A DNA stretch of 32,665 nt from Chromatiales bacterium (lineage in GTDB: Bacteria; Pseudomonadota; Gammaproteobacteria; Thiohalospirales; Thiohalospiraceae): assembly GCA_026982395.1 (NCBI GenBank), contig JALSHD010000018.1:1-32665 (forward strand), read 5' to 3'. A program made the position numbers and the translations under genes. The notes beneath the pieces were generated by a model that had not been told where the DNA came from, made no database searches, and worked only from the letters and a program-made list of their open reading frames with translations. Each line of letters opens with the position of its first letter. Position 1 is the stretch's first letter. Positions 7,885 through 15,547 of this stretch are shown here, piece after piece.

Positions 7885-9411
7885 ATGTTCAATCTCGGTT
7901 CTTACCATAAAAATTTCAAAGATGACATTTTGTCCGGTCTTACGGTTGCCCTCGCACTGGTACCGGAGGCGGTGGCGTTTGCCTTTGTTGCCGGCGTCAA
8001 TCCTCTGGTAGGGCTGTATGCTGCATTCATGGTGGGTTTGATTACGGCAACCATCGGTGGCCGACCGGGGATGATCTCGGGTGCAACCGGCGCCCTGGCG
8101 GTTGTCATGGTGGCACTGGTTGCCCAGCATGGAGTGGAATATCTGTTTGCGGCGGTGGTGCTGATGGGGATTATCCAGATTGCGGCCGGTCTGCTGCGCC
8201 TGGGCAAATTTATCCGCATGGTGCCGCATCCGGTGATGCTGGGTTTCGTCAATGGCCTGGCGATAGTGATTTTTCTGGCCCAGCTGCAGAATTTCAAGGT
8301 GACCGGGCCGGATGGTGCAACCGAGTGGATGAGCGGCACTCCGCTCTATCTGTTGCTGGTGCTGATTGCCCTGACCATGGCCATTATCCATTTTCTGCCC
8401 CGTTTTACCCGCGCTATTCCCTCCTCATTGGCGGCGATCATTGCGGTTACCGCTATTGTCATGGTGCTTGATCTGGATGTGAAAACAGTGGGCGATCTGG
8501 CCTCCATAGCCGGCGGTTTTCCGGAGTTTCATATTCCGATGGTGCCGCTGAACTGGGAGACGCTGAAAATAGTCCTGCCCTACTCGTTTATCTTTGCCGC
8601 TATCGGGCTGATTGAATCCCTGCTGACGTTGCAGTTGATTGATGAAATTACCGAGACCCGAGGTAAAAGCAATCGTGAATGTATCGGTCAGGGGACGGCG
8701 AATATCGTCACCGGATTCTTTGGCGGCATGGGCGGTTGCGCCATGATCGGCCAGAGCATGATCAACATCAACTCTGGCGGCCTGGGACGTCTGTCGGGGA
8801 TCTCGGCGGCACTGTTCCTGTTGAGCTTTATCCTGTTTGCGTCCGATTTGATTGAAATGATCCCGATGGCGGCGCTGATCGGGGTGATGTTTATCGTGGT
8901 ATTGGCAACCTTTGAGTGGTCCAGTCTGCGCATATTCCGCAAAGTTCCGCTCGCTGATGCCTTTGTGCTGGTGCTGGTTTCCGTGGTTACCGTTTTTACC
9001 GATCTGGCGGTGGCGGTGGTGGTTGGCGTTATCGTTTCCGCCCTCGTGTTTGCCTGGCATACTGCCAGCCATATGGATGCGCGGACCATTGAAAATGAAG
9101 ATGGCTCTTTGACTTATGAGCTTCATGGTCCGCTGTTTTTTGGCTCTGTTCACAGCTTTGCTGATCTGTTCAATCCACGCACGGATCCGGATGAGGTGAT
9201 AGTGGACTTCCGCTATACGCGGGTACATGATCACTCCGGGCTGGAGGCCATCGACTCACTGGCAGAACGATACAATAAACAGGGGAAACGGCTGCATCTG
9301 GTGCATCTGAGTCCTGAATGCAAGGATCTGTTGAAAAAGGCTGGAACTGTCGTGGAGGTCAATGTCAGTGAAGATCCCCATTATCATGTGGCAACCGACA
9401 GGCTGGCCTGA
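7885..9411 (+). CDS. SulP-family inorganic anion transporter with STAS domain
   Basis: A 508-residue inner-membrane transporter. The SulP signature is at the N-terminus: [20 protein letters not shown], followed by [20 protein letters not shown] and [13 protein letters not shown]. Ten or more hydrophobic segments follow to about residue 395. The C-terminal part, about 405-500, is a STAS domain ([20 protein letters not shown]). Members carry bicarbonate (BicA type), sulfate or other anions, and sequence alone does not settle the substrate. In an organism with carboxysomes a sodium-dependent bicarbonate uptake role is plausible; sulfate handling in a sulfur oxidiser is an alternative. No strong ribosome-binding site is seen before the ATG. 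It is convergent with the AEC gene, 11 bases apart. Confidence 0.92.
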   Translation: MFNLGSYHKNFKDDILSGLTVALALVPEAVAFAFVAGVNPLVGLYAAFMVGLITATIGGRPGMISGATGALAVVMVALVAQHGVEYLFAAVVLMGIIQIAAGLLRLGKFIRMVPHPVMLGFVNGLAIVIFLAQLQNFKVTGPDGATEWMSGTPLYLLLVLIALTMAIIHFLPRFTRAIPSSLAAIIAVTAIVMVLDLDVKTVGDLASIAGGFPEFHIPMVPLNWETLKIVLPYSFIFAAIGLIESLLTLQLIDEITETRGKSNRECIGQGTANIVTGFFGGMGGCAMIGQSMININSGGLGRLSGISAALFLLSFILFASDLIEMIPMAALIGVMFIVVLATFEWSSLRIFRKVPLADAFVLVLVSVVTVFTDLAVAVVVGVIVSALVFAWHTASHMDARTIENEDGSLTYELHGPLFFGSVHSFADLFNPRTDPDEVIVDFRYTRVHDHSGLEAIDSLAERYNKQGKRLHLVHLSPECKDLLKKAGTVVEVNVSEDPHYHVATDRLA

Positions 9412-9422
9412 GGTCAACCATA

Positions 9423-10337
9423 TCAGGCGAGCAGTACAAACCAGAGTGGCAGCGTTACTGCGGCAATAGCGGTGGAGATGACCACTATCTCCGCATAGAG
9501 GCGGGTATCGAGGCCGAAGCGATCGCAGATTACCAGACCGAGCACCATACTTGGCATTGCCGCTTCCAGTACTACGGCGGTACGCAGGTCGCTGCTGAGT
9601 CCCAGCATGGCTGCCAGTGCCAATACAAAGATGGGGACTATCAGCAGGCGGATGGCGATAACGGGAAGCACGGCGGAAATTCGATCCTGCCAACCGGATA
9701 CCCAGCGCAACGCCAGCCCGGTGGAAAACAGCATCAACGGAATGACACCGGCTGCCAGCATCTCCAACAGCTGTTGCAGCCATGTTCCCATTGGAACCTG
9801 CAGATAGTTAAGCGTTATACCGGCCAGCGCTGCCCAGATGGGAGGTACTTTAAGCAATTCGCGAAAGATGCTGTCAGGCGCGGCCTTGTCGCCATAGCGA
9901 CTGGCAAGGATGATCCCCAGGCTCAGCAGTAACGGTGTGGCGGCAAACAGGTCGAACTGGATGGCAACAGCGCGCGCCCAGGGTCCGAGAGCGCCTTCCA
10001 GAACCGGCAGTCCAAGGTAGGTAAAGTTCCCCCAGCCGGCAGCCAGCAAAACGGTGCCCAGGGTTTTGCTGGAGGTTCGTTGCCAGCGGAACCAGAGCCA
10101 GGCCATTGTCAGTCCTGCAAAAATGCAGCTTGCAGAAATAAAGGCCAGACGTACCGCATCCATCCCCAGTGGTGCGCGCCACAGTACCAGCAGCACCAGG
10201 GCGGGTAGCAAAAACATGTAGACCAGAGAGGTAAGCGACTGACGCATTTGATCAGCGTCACTGCCAAACGGCTTGAGCAGACGCCACACTACTCCACTGA
10301 CAATCAGAAAAGCCGCTGTGGCGATGGCTTGATTCAT
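9423..10337 (-). CDS. AEC (auxin efflux carrier)-family transporter
   Basis: A 304-residue membrane protein with about ten hydrophobic helices. The family layout is visible: N-terminal helices with LTSLVYMFLLPALVLLVLWR, a central hydrophilic loop (SRYGDKAAPDSIFRELLKVP), and a C-terminal half with the block LRTAVVLEAAMPSMVLGLVI that contains the conserved Ala-Met-Pro. Bacterial AEC proteins export or import small organic acids such as malate; the substrate here cannot be read from the sequence. It starts 3 bases after the stop of yjbQ, so the two probably share a transcript. Confidence 0.9.
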   Translation of the reverse strand: MNQAIATAAFLIVSGVVWRLLKPFGSDADQMRQSLTSLVYMFLLPALVLLVLWRAPLGMDAVRLAFISASCIFAGLTMAWLWFRWQRTSSKTLGTVLLAAGWGNFTYLGLPVLEGALGPWARAVAIQFDLFAATPLLLSLGIILASRYGDKAAPDSIFRELLKVPPIWAALAGITLNYLQVPMGTWLQQLLEMLAAGVIPLMLFSTGLALRWVSGWQDRISAVLPVIAIRLLIVPIFVLALAAMLGLSSDLRTAVVLEAAMPSMVLGLVICDRFGLDTRLYAEIVVISTAIAAVTLPLWFVLLA

Positions 10338-10340
10338 CTG

Positions 10341-10745
10341 TTAACTGATATGCACTATGATTGAGCGCTGTCCGCCTTGGCGGCGATGCTCCCACAGAAA
10401 GATCCCTTGCCAGGTACCGAGAGCCAGTTGGTGATTAGTAATCGGTATGGTCAAGCAGGTGTTGGTCAACGCCGTTTTGATATGTGCCGGCATGTCATCA
10501 GCCCCTTCCTGGGTATGGGTGTACAAAGGGTCGTGCTCTTTCACCAGTTGGTTCAGCCAGTTCTCCAGATCCCGTCGGGCGGAAGGATCAGCGTTTTCCT
10601 GGATCAACAGACTGGCGGAGGTATGCTGGATAAACAGGGTACATAATCCCTCTTCGACACCGCTTTGATGGACCAGGGCAGAGACCTGTGAAGTGAACTC
10701 ATGCAGGCCCCAGTGATCGATCTGTAACTGAAGTTGGGTATTCAC
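10341..10745 (-). CDS. YjbQ/UPF0047-family protein
   Basis: A 134-residue protein of the UPF0047 family, annotated in databases as secondary thiamine-phosphate synthase enzyme because the E. coli member has weak activity of that kind. Its true role is uncertain. Family marks are LCTLFIQHTSASLLIQENAD, then DMPAHIKTALTN and GTWQGIFLWEHRR, including the conserved His of HTSASL. The start is a GTG preceded by AAGGAG at an 8-base spacing. It is upstream of and nearly adjacent to the AEC transporter gene. Confidence 0.93.
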   Translation of the reverse strand: MNTQLQLQIDHWGLHEFTSQVSALVHQSGVEEGLCTLFIQHTSASLLIQENADPSARRDLENWLNQLVKEHDPLYTHTQEGADDMPAHIKTALTNTCLTIPITNHQLALGTWQGIFLWEHRRQGGQRSIIVHIS

Positions 10746-10759
10746 TGGTACTGCTCCTT

Positions 10760-10777
10760 TGTTGTTATATTACAACA
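10760..10777. promoter_or_regulatory. inverted repeat upstream of yjbQ
   Basis: TGTTGT (10760-10765) and ACAACA (10772-10777) form a 6-bp inverted repeat around TATATT. It lies 14 bases before the yjbQ start codon, where a repressor or leader hairpin could act. The site is short, so the call is tentative. Confidence 0.3.
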
Positions 10778-10891
10778 TAGGCTAAAAAGTAATTTCATAA
10801 CGTTTAAATAAGTGGTAAAAACGCATAGCATACCGTTTTTCACTACCGGGTGGAGAATCATCACTCACAACAGACGATACAGGAGACAATA

Positions 10892-11293
10892 ATGGTAGCA
10901 AAAAAGAAAACCACTACTAAAAGAAAGACAGCTACAAAAAAAGTTGCTGCCAAGGCAACGAGTGTCGCTAAGAAAAGAGTAAAAGCTATCCCGGAGCCAA
11001 TGACAAAAGCGGTACTTTACCGGACGCTTGCCGAACAGACAGGCCTCGCCAGAAAAGATATCAATGCGGTGTTTGATGCCCTGGACGAGATTATTGAGGG
11101 TCATCTCAAGAAAAACGGTGCCGGCGTGTTTACTTTGCCCGGGCTGATGAAACTCAAGGTTGTGCGCAAACCGGCCAAACGGGCTCGCAAGGGGATCAAT
11201 CCTTTTACGGGTGAAGAGATGATGTTCAAGGCGAAGCCTGCCCATAACGTCATCAAGATAGCACCGCTGAAGGGGTTGAAGGAAAAAGTTTAG
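10892..11293 (+). CDS. HU-family DNA-binding protein with lysine-rich N-terminal tail
   Basis: A 133-residue protein. Residues 1 to about 37 are a Lys/Ala/Thr-rich tail (KKKTTTKRKTATKKVAAK) like the tails of histone H1-like bacterial proteins. From about 40 an HU/IHF-like domain follows: MTKAVLYRTLAEQTGLARKD, then a helix and FTLPGLMKLKVVRKPAKRAR and the family motif GINPFTGEEM. The likely role is nucleoid organisation. The start at 10892 is chosen over an in-frame ATG at 10850 because AGGAGA precedes it and the tail begins there. Confidence 0.88.
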   Translation: MVAKKKTTTKRKTATKKVAAKATSVAKKRVKAIPEPMTKAVLYRTLAEQTGLARKDINAVFDALDEIIEGHLKKNGAGVFTLPGLMKLKVVRKPAKRARKGINPFTGEEMMFKAKPAHNVIKIAPLKGLKEKV

Positions 11294-11669
11294 GTAACAC
11301 AAACCGGCTTGCTTCTGAAATGCGCCATCCCGGCGTTGGAAAATGCCTATTTACCCTTGGCCGTTCCCGCACATCCATGTACTACACGGCTTTCGAACAT
11401 TCCTCTTGGTGAAACACACCTTTTCTGCCTTGATTTGGCCCGGAAACGGGCCAAGTCGAGTAGTTGCCTTTTCTTTGATATCAACAGCTGAGACTACCTT
11501 GCTGTGCCCTTCAGGAGTAGACTGGGGTGTAACAGACAGGGGTGATCATATATACGGTTATATGGTATACGGCAGATGAGGGCGGTTTGCTGACAAGGGA
11601 GTGATGGAAGGATCCCTGCTCCGACAGCTTGAAAGAACATGCGCCAATTCTGTTTCATGGAGCTGAAAA
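11294..11669. other. intergenic region between the HU-like gene and mnhE
   Basis: About 376 bases without a convincing gene. Short open frames at 11309-11491 and 11343-11579 have no ribosome-binding site or protein-like composition. It holds one strong hairpin (11435-11454) and an AT-rich stretch around 11547-11573 (CATATATACGGTTATATGG) that may include the Mrp promoter, though I could not assign a clear -35/-10 pair. Confidence 0.5.
11435..11454. terminator. GC-rich hairpin, possible terminator after the HU-like gene
   Basis: TTGGCCCG (11435-11442) and CGGGCCAA (11447-11454) form a perfect 8-bp stem closed by a GAAA tetraloop. There is no immediate T-run (a pyrimidine stretch begins about 12 bases later), so it may be a weak or factor-assisted terminator or an mRNA 3' end. 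Confidence 0.4.
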
Positions 11670-12158
11670 ATGGGTTCATTGAAAGCCAAAATGCCTTGGT
11701 CAGTGATTGTATCGCGGGGGCTGTTTTTTGCATTTGTCTGGTGGATTCTTACCGACGGCGCGGCGGCGTCCTGGTCAATCGGATTGCCGGCGGTGCTGCT
11801 TGCCGTGGCTGCCAGCGCACGGTACACGCCGATACCGGTAGTCTGGTCTGAGCTTCTGAGGTTCGTGCCGTTTTTTCTCCTGCGCTCCTGGCTTGCCGGT
11901 ACAGATGTTGCCCGGCGAGCCTTTCAGCGCCATATCTCCATAGACCCCGACCTGATTGTATATCCGCTGCGGCTGCCAGCGGGATTTTCGCGGGTGCTTA
12001 TGGCCAATATCGTCAGTTTGCTGCCGGGAACGCTGAGCGCCGAGCTGGGTCAAGATGTACTGAAGGTGCACGTGCTGGATCGGCGGAAAAATTTTATGGC
12101 AGAGCTTGATGTGGTGGAACAGCGCGTGGCCCGAATGCTTGGCTTGCCTTTTGGGTAA
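11670..12158 (+). CDS. mnhE: Mrp-type Na+/H+ antiporter subunit E
   Basis: A 162-residue membrane protein of the MnhE/MrpE family. Two to three hydrophobic segments fill residues 10-70, followed by the family block DPDLIVYPLRLP and MANIVSLLPGTLSAELGQD (about 93-130), with VHVLDRR in the hydrophilic C-terminal part. A GGAGCT stands before the ATG at a suitable distance. It is the first gene of an eight-gene Mrp cluster running to 18311. Subunit E is a non-catalytic part of the complex needed for assembly. Confidence 0.92.
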   Translation: MGSLKAKMPWSVIVSRGLFFAFVWWILTDGAAASWSIGLPAVLLAVAASARYTPIPVVWSELLRFVPFFLLRSWLAGTDVARRAFQRHISIDPDLIVYPLRLPAGFSRVLMANIVSLLPGTLSAELGQDVLKVHVLDRRKNFMAELDVVEQRVARMLGLPFG

Positions 12159-12190
12159 CTTCTGGCTACTTGCCGAGTGGTTACAGGAGT

Positions 12191-12208
12191 GGCTGGAAAT
12201 GACCAGCC
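12191..12208 (+). other. hairpin between mnhE and mnhF
   Basis: GGCTGG (12191-12196) and CCAGCC (12203-12208) form a perfect 6-bp GC-rich stem with loop AAATGA. It lies in the only sizeable gap (103 bases) of an otherwise overlapping gene cluster. It may affect mRNA processing or relative expression. Confidence 0.35.
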
Positions 12209-12261
12209 CCTTGGTGCTATCCGGCTTTGTAACACCGGTTCCGATGAGGGAGTGAGTACGC

Positions 12262-12534
12262 GTGCAGACATTTTACCTTGCATTGGCGCTGTTTCTGCTG
12301 CTGAATCTTGGAGCCGGGATGTGGCGAGTACTGCGCGGCCCGAGCGCCGCTGACTGTATGCTGGCCGCACAGCTGTTCGGTACCACGGCGGTGGCGATAC
12401 TGCTGTTGTTGGCACAGGCAACCGGAAATGCTGCCCTGCGCGATGTGGCGCTGGTGTTTGCCTTGCTGGCTGCGGTGACGGCGGTGGCCTTTGTGCGGCG
12501 CGTCTGGCCGGAGGCAGATCATGACTCTGAGTAA
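12262..12534 (+). CDS. mnhF: Mrp-type antiporter subunit F
   Basis: A 90-residue, three-helix membrane protein of the MnhF/MrpF family. The motif WRVLRGPSAADCMLAAQLFG is the family's conserved loop (usually RGPTxxDRVLA). The start is GTG, with an AGGGAG region upstream. The end overlaps mnhG by 14 bases. Subunit F is a small structural part of the Mrp complex. Confidence 0.92.
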   Translation: MQTFYLALALFLLLNLGAGMWRVLRGPSAADCMLAAQLFGTTAVAILLLLAQATGNAALRDVALVFALLAAVTAVAFVRRVWPEADHDSE

Positions 12535-12820
12535 CGTGCTTTCTGTTGTGCTGCTGCTTGCCGGGGCGGTTTTCTTTCTGGCGGGGACGCTGGGTTTGTT
12601 ACGTTTTCCCGATGTCTATACTCGCCTGCATGCGCTTACCAAGGCCGACAATGTAGGTCTGGGTCTGATGGTGGCGGGGCTGGTCTTGCAGGCGGGATCA
12701 TGGGGCGAGGTGGGCAAGTTGTTGCTGATCTGGTTGCTGGTGCTGCTCGCCGGGGCCAGTGTTGCCCATCTGATTGCCAGCGGAGCCTTGCAGCGGGGCA
12801 TCCATCTGTGGAAACGCTGA
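12521..12820 (+). CDS. mnhG: Mrp-type antiporter subunit G
   Basis: A 99-residue, three-helix membrane protein of the MnhG/MrpG family with the signature GTLGLLRFPDVYTRLHALTK followed by DNVGLGLMVAGL. ATG 12521 is chosen because GGAGG lies 6 bases before it and the family's first helix starts there. It overlaps mnhF at its 5' end and the next gene at its 3' end. Confidence 0.93.
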   Translation: MTLSNVLSVVLLLAGAVFFLAGTLGLLRFPDVYTRLHALTKADNVGLGLMVAGLVLQAGSWGEVGKLLLIWLLVLLAGASVAHLIASGALQRGIHLWKR

Positions 12821-13770
12821 CGCTGTTGGCATGGGCGTTTGACAGCCTGCTGGGATTGGGGCTGTTATGGCTGGCCTGGCGAGCGCTGACCAGCCCGGAT
12901 CTGTTCAGGGCCATCGTGTTGTTCATTGCCTTTGGTCTGCTGATGGCCCTCATGTGGGTGCGTCTGGATGCGCCGGATGTGGCGTTGGCCGAGGCCGCTA
13001 TCGGTGCCGGGCTGACCGGTGCCTTGTTGCTGGCTGCGTTTGCAAGACTGCGCTCGACAACCACTGGCGGGGAGGCGAAAGCAGCCAGTAGCCCGAAGAC
13101 TCCGGTCTGCCCTCGACATTGCGGGGCGTTGGCGATGGTGCTGTTGATGGCTGGTGGGCTCGGCTATGTGGTTTGGTCGCTGCCGCCTGATGCGGCGGGG
13201 CTGAGTGTCGAGATCGCCACGAATATTGAAACCAGCGGCGTGAGCAATCCGGTAACCGCAGTGTTGCTCAATTTTCGTGGTTACGACACCTTGCTGGAGA
13301 CGGTTGTGTTGTTGCTCGCGTTGCTGGGTGTCTGGTCACTGAGTGGTACAGTGTTGAACCAGGAACCGGTACCGGGCCCGGTGCTGGACACCCTGGCACG
13401 ACTGTTGACGCCATTTTTCATTCTGGTCGCGGCCTATCTGCTGTGGGTCGGTGCCCATGCTCCCGGTGGCGCATTTCAGGCAGGCTCGGTGCTGGGTGCG
13501 GCGGGGGTGCTGCTGTTGCTGACGGGTTGGCGCCCCCGACCCAGGCTGACAGGGCTTCCCCTGCGGCTGATTCTGCTGGCCGGCCCTGCCACTTTTGTGG
13601 TGATGGCGGCAGTGCTCTATATGGTTGAAGGGCGACTTCTGGCATTTCCCCCGGCCCGGGCGGGTACCTTGATTTTGATTCTCGAGACGGCGGCGATGAT
13701 CTCGATAGGAGTGACCCTGGCCGCCCTGTTCCTGGGTGGAAACCCCCGGAATTTCAAGGATCAGAAATGA
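12808..13770 (+). CDS. fused MbhD/MbhE-MnhB subunit of the Mrp-type antiporter
   Basis: A 320-residue membrane protein with three parts. Residues about 1-85 fit the MbhD/DUF4040 domain (FGLLMALMWVRLDAPDVALA, EAAIGAGLTGALLL). A middle part (about 105-180) with NPVTAVLLNFRGYDTLLETV resembles MbhE. The rest, from about 190, is an MnhB domain (LLTPFFILVAAYLLWVGAHA, then PGGAFQAGSVLGAAGVLLLL). In Bacillus-type Mrp the MbhD/MbhE-like domains are the C-terminus of MrpA; here they are joined to MrpB. The start GTG 12808 overlaps the end of mnhG; the in-frame ATG at 12700 lies inside mnhG and is rejected. The stop overlaps mnhC by ATGA. Confidence 0.88.
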   Translation: METLTLLAWAFDSLLGLGLLWLAWRALTSPDLFRAIVLFIAFGLLMALMWVRLDAPDVALAEAAIGAGLTGALLLAAFARLRSTTTGGEAKAASSPKTPVCPRHCGALAMVLLMAGGLGYVVWSLPPDAAGLSVEIATNIETSGVSNPVTAVLLNFRGYDTLLETVVLLLALLGVWSLSGTVLNQEPVPGPVLDTLARLLTPFFILVAAYLLWVGAHAPGGAFQAGSVLGAAGVLLLLTGWRPRPRLTGLPLRLILLAGPATFVVMAAVLYMVEGRLLAFPPARAGTLILILETAAMISIGVTLAALFLGGNPRNFKDQK

Positions 13771-14081
13771 GTAGTGCACTCCTTTATGCTCTGGTGGGCA
13801 CAGGGCTGTTCTCTCTGGGCTTGTACGGCCTGATAGTGCAAGCCCATCTGCTGCGCAAGATTCTGGGGCTGAACATAATGGGCAGCGGAGTTTTCCTGGT
13901 GCTGGTTGCACTGGCGAGGCGCACCGGGGAGGTTCCGCCGGATGCCGTGCCCCATGCCATGGTCATCACCGGTATCGTGGTTGCGATTTCGGCCACGGCG
14001 CTGGCGCTTGCCCTGATGTTGCGGGTGGCGGCGGAAACCGGGCGCGCCGAGCTTCCCGATGATCAGCAGGACTCCCGCTGA
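13767..14081 (+). CDS. mnhC: Mrp-type antiporter subunit C (NuoK-like)
   Basis: A 104-residue, three-helix membrane protein homologous to NuoK. Family marks are LFSLGLYGLIVQAHLLRKIL and GLNIMGSGVFLVLVALA, then PHAMVITGIVVAISATALAL. Overlaps of ATGA upstream and TGATG downstream show translational coupling. Subunit C contributes to the ion path next to subunits A and D. Confidence 0.93.
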   Translation: MSSALLYALVGTGLFSLGLYGLIVQAHLLRKILGLNIMGSGVFLVLVALARRTGEVPPDAVPHAMVITGIVVAISATALALALMLRVAAETGRAELPDDQQDSR

Positions 14082-15547
14082 TGGATGAGCTGATCCCGGG
14101 GTTTCCCTGGGGTATTGCGCTGATCCTGCTGCCATTGGCGGGTGGCATGATCTGTTTCCTTTCGCCGGGGATAGCAAGGGCATCGGGGTTGATTACCCTC
14201 TTCGCCGTTAACCTGTCGGTGGTGGGTCTGGCCTGGCAGATGTTCGGCAACGGCGTCTATCGCCATGCGGTGGGTGGCTGGGATGCCCCGCTGGGGATCG
14301 AGCTGTACGCCGATGGCCTGAGCCTGTCGATGCTTGGGGTGACCGCTCTGGTGGGGCTCGCGGTCAGCTCCTATTCGGCGGCTTACTTCAGGGGCGGCGA
14401 GGCGATCCGGTTCTGGCCACTGTGGTTGTTGTTGCTGGCCGCACTGAATGCCCTGTTTCTGTCGGCCGATATTTTCAATATCTATGTTACCTTCGAGCTG
14501 ATGGGGCTGGCGGCGGTGACGCTGGTGGCACTGGCCGGCGACCGGGATGCGCTGGGCGGGGCCATGCGTTATCTGTTGGCAACGCTGCTGGGGTCGCTGG
14601 CCTATCTCCTTGGCGTGGCGCTGCTTTATCACGGCTTCGGCACTGTGGATATTGCATTGCTTGCCGAACGGGTGGACGCTTCGCCCGTGGTGTGGGCGGC
14701 GTTGGGGCTGATGGGTGCCGGTCTGCTACTCAAGACAGCGGTTTTCCCGTTGCACTTCTGGTTGCCGCCGGCTCATGCCAGCGCCCCGGCGCCGGTAAGT
14801 GCGCTGTTGTCGGCGTTGGTGGTGAAGGCCTCGTTCTACATTCTTTTACGGCTCTGGCTGGAACTGTTCGAACCGCTGGTCGCTGGCCAGGGCGTCCCTG
14901 CCCTGTTGGGGTTGCTCGGTACCGGCGCAGTGCTCTGGGGGTCGGTACAGGCTTTGCGGCAGAGCCGCCTGAAGCTGCTGATTGCCTACTCCACCGTGGC
15001 CCAGATTGGCTATCTGCTGCTGGCTTTTCCCCTGGCCGTAGCCACCGGTGTCACCGCCTGGAACGGAGCGCTGTATCTGGCGCTCTCCCATGCCCTGGCC
15101 AAGGCGGCCATGTTCCTGGCGGCTGGCAATCTGTTGCGATTCGAAGGACATGATCGCATTGCCGATCTGGATCGGGTGGTGCAGCGTCTGCCGCTCACCG
15201 CGAGTGCTTTCGCGTTGGCCGGTGCGAGCATCATGGGGCTGCCTCCAAGCGGTGGTTTCGTCGGCAAGTGGCTGCTTCTTGAAGCCGCGCTTGCCCAGGG
15301 GCGCTGGGATCTGGCGGCGGTGATGATCCTGGGCGGTGTGTTGGCGGCGGGCTATATTTTCAAGGTTCTGGGCTACGCCTTTACCCAGGCCGGTGTGGCG
15401 CACGAGCCGGGACCGGTGCCCGCCCGCATGGAGTGGGCGGCACTGCTGCTCGCCTGCGGTGCCGTCCTGCTGGGTTTCCTGGCGATGCCGCTGTTGTCGC
15501 TGGTGGGCATCGGCGCTCCTTTCGGTAGCGGTGGGGTGGACCCATGA
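14081..15547 (+). CDS. mnhD: Mrp-type antiporter subunit D (NuoN/NuoM-like)
   Basis: A 488-residue protein with about 14 hydrophobic helices, of the proton-conducting membrane transporter family shared with complex I. The key charged residues are intact: Glu139 in FNIYVTFELMGL (helix 5), Lys218 in LLLKTAVFPLHFWLPP (helix 7) and Lys249 in ALVVKAS (helix 8), followed by RLKLLIAYSTVAQIGYLL. These mark it as an active antiporter module. It is the first of three such proteins in the cluster. Confidence 0.93.
   Translation: MDELIPGFPWGIALILLPLAGGMICFLSPGIARASGLITLFAVNLSVVGLAWQMFGNGVYRHAVGGWDAPLGIELYADGLSLSMLGVTALVGLAVSSYSAAYFRGGEAIRFWPLWLLLLAALNALFLSADIFNIYVTFELMGLAAVTLVALAGDRDALGGAMRYLLATLLGSLAYLLGVALLYHGFGTVDIALLAERVDASPVVWAALGLMGAGLLLKTAVFPLHFWLPPAHASAPAPVSALLSALVVKASFYILLRLWLELFEPLVAGQGVPALLGLLGTGAVLWGSVQALRQSRLKLLIAYSTVAQIGYLLLAFPLAVATGVTAWNGALYLALSHALAKAAMFLAAGNLLRFEGHDRIADLDRVVQRLPLTASAFALAGASIMGLPPSGGFVGKWLLLEAALAQGRWDLAAVMILGGVLAAGYIFKVLGYAFTQAGVAHEPGPVPARMEWAALLLACGAVLLGFLAMPLLSLVGIGAPFGSGGVDP

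Noticed and set aside
11309-11491. Small plus-strand frame after the HU-like gene, and a possible third copy of the dispersed repeat
   Set aside because: There is no ribosome-binding site or conserved pattern. The resemblance to the repeat is limited to short words such as ATCCATG and ATTCCT and does not align over length.
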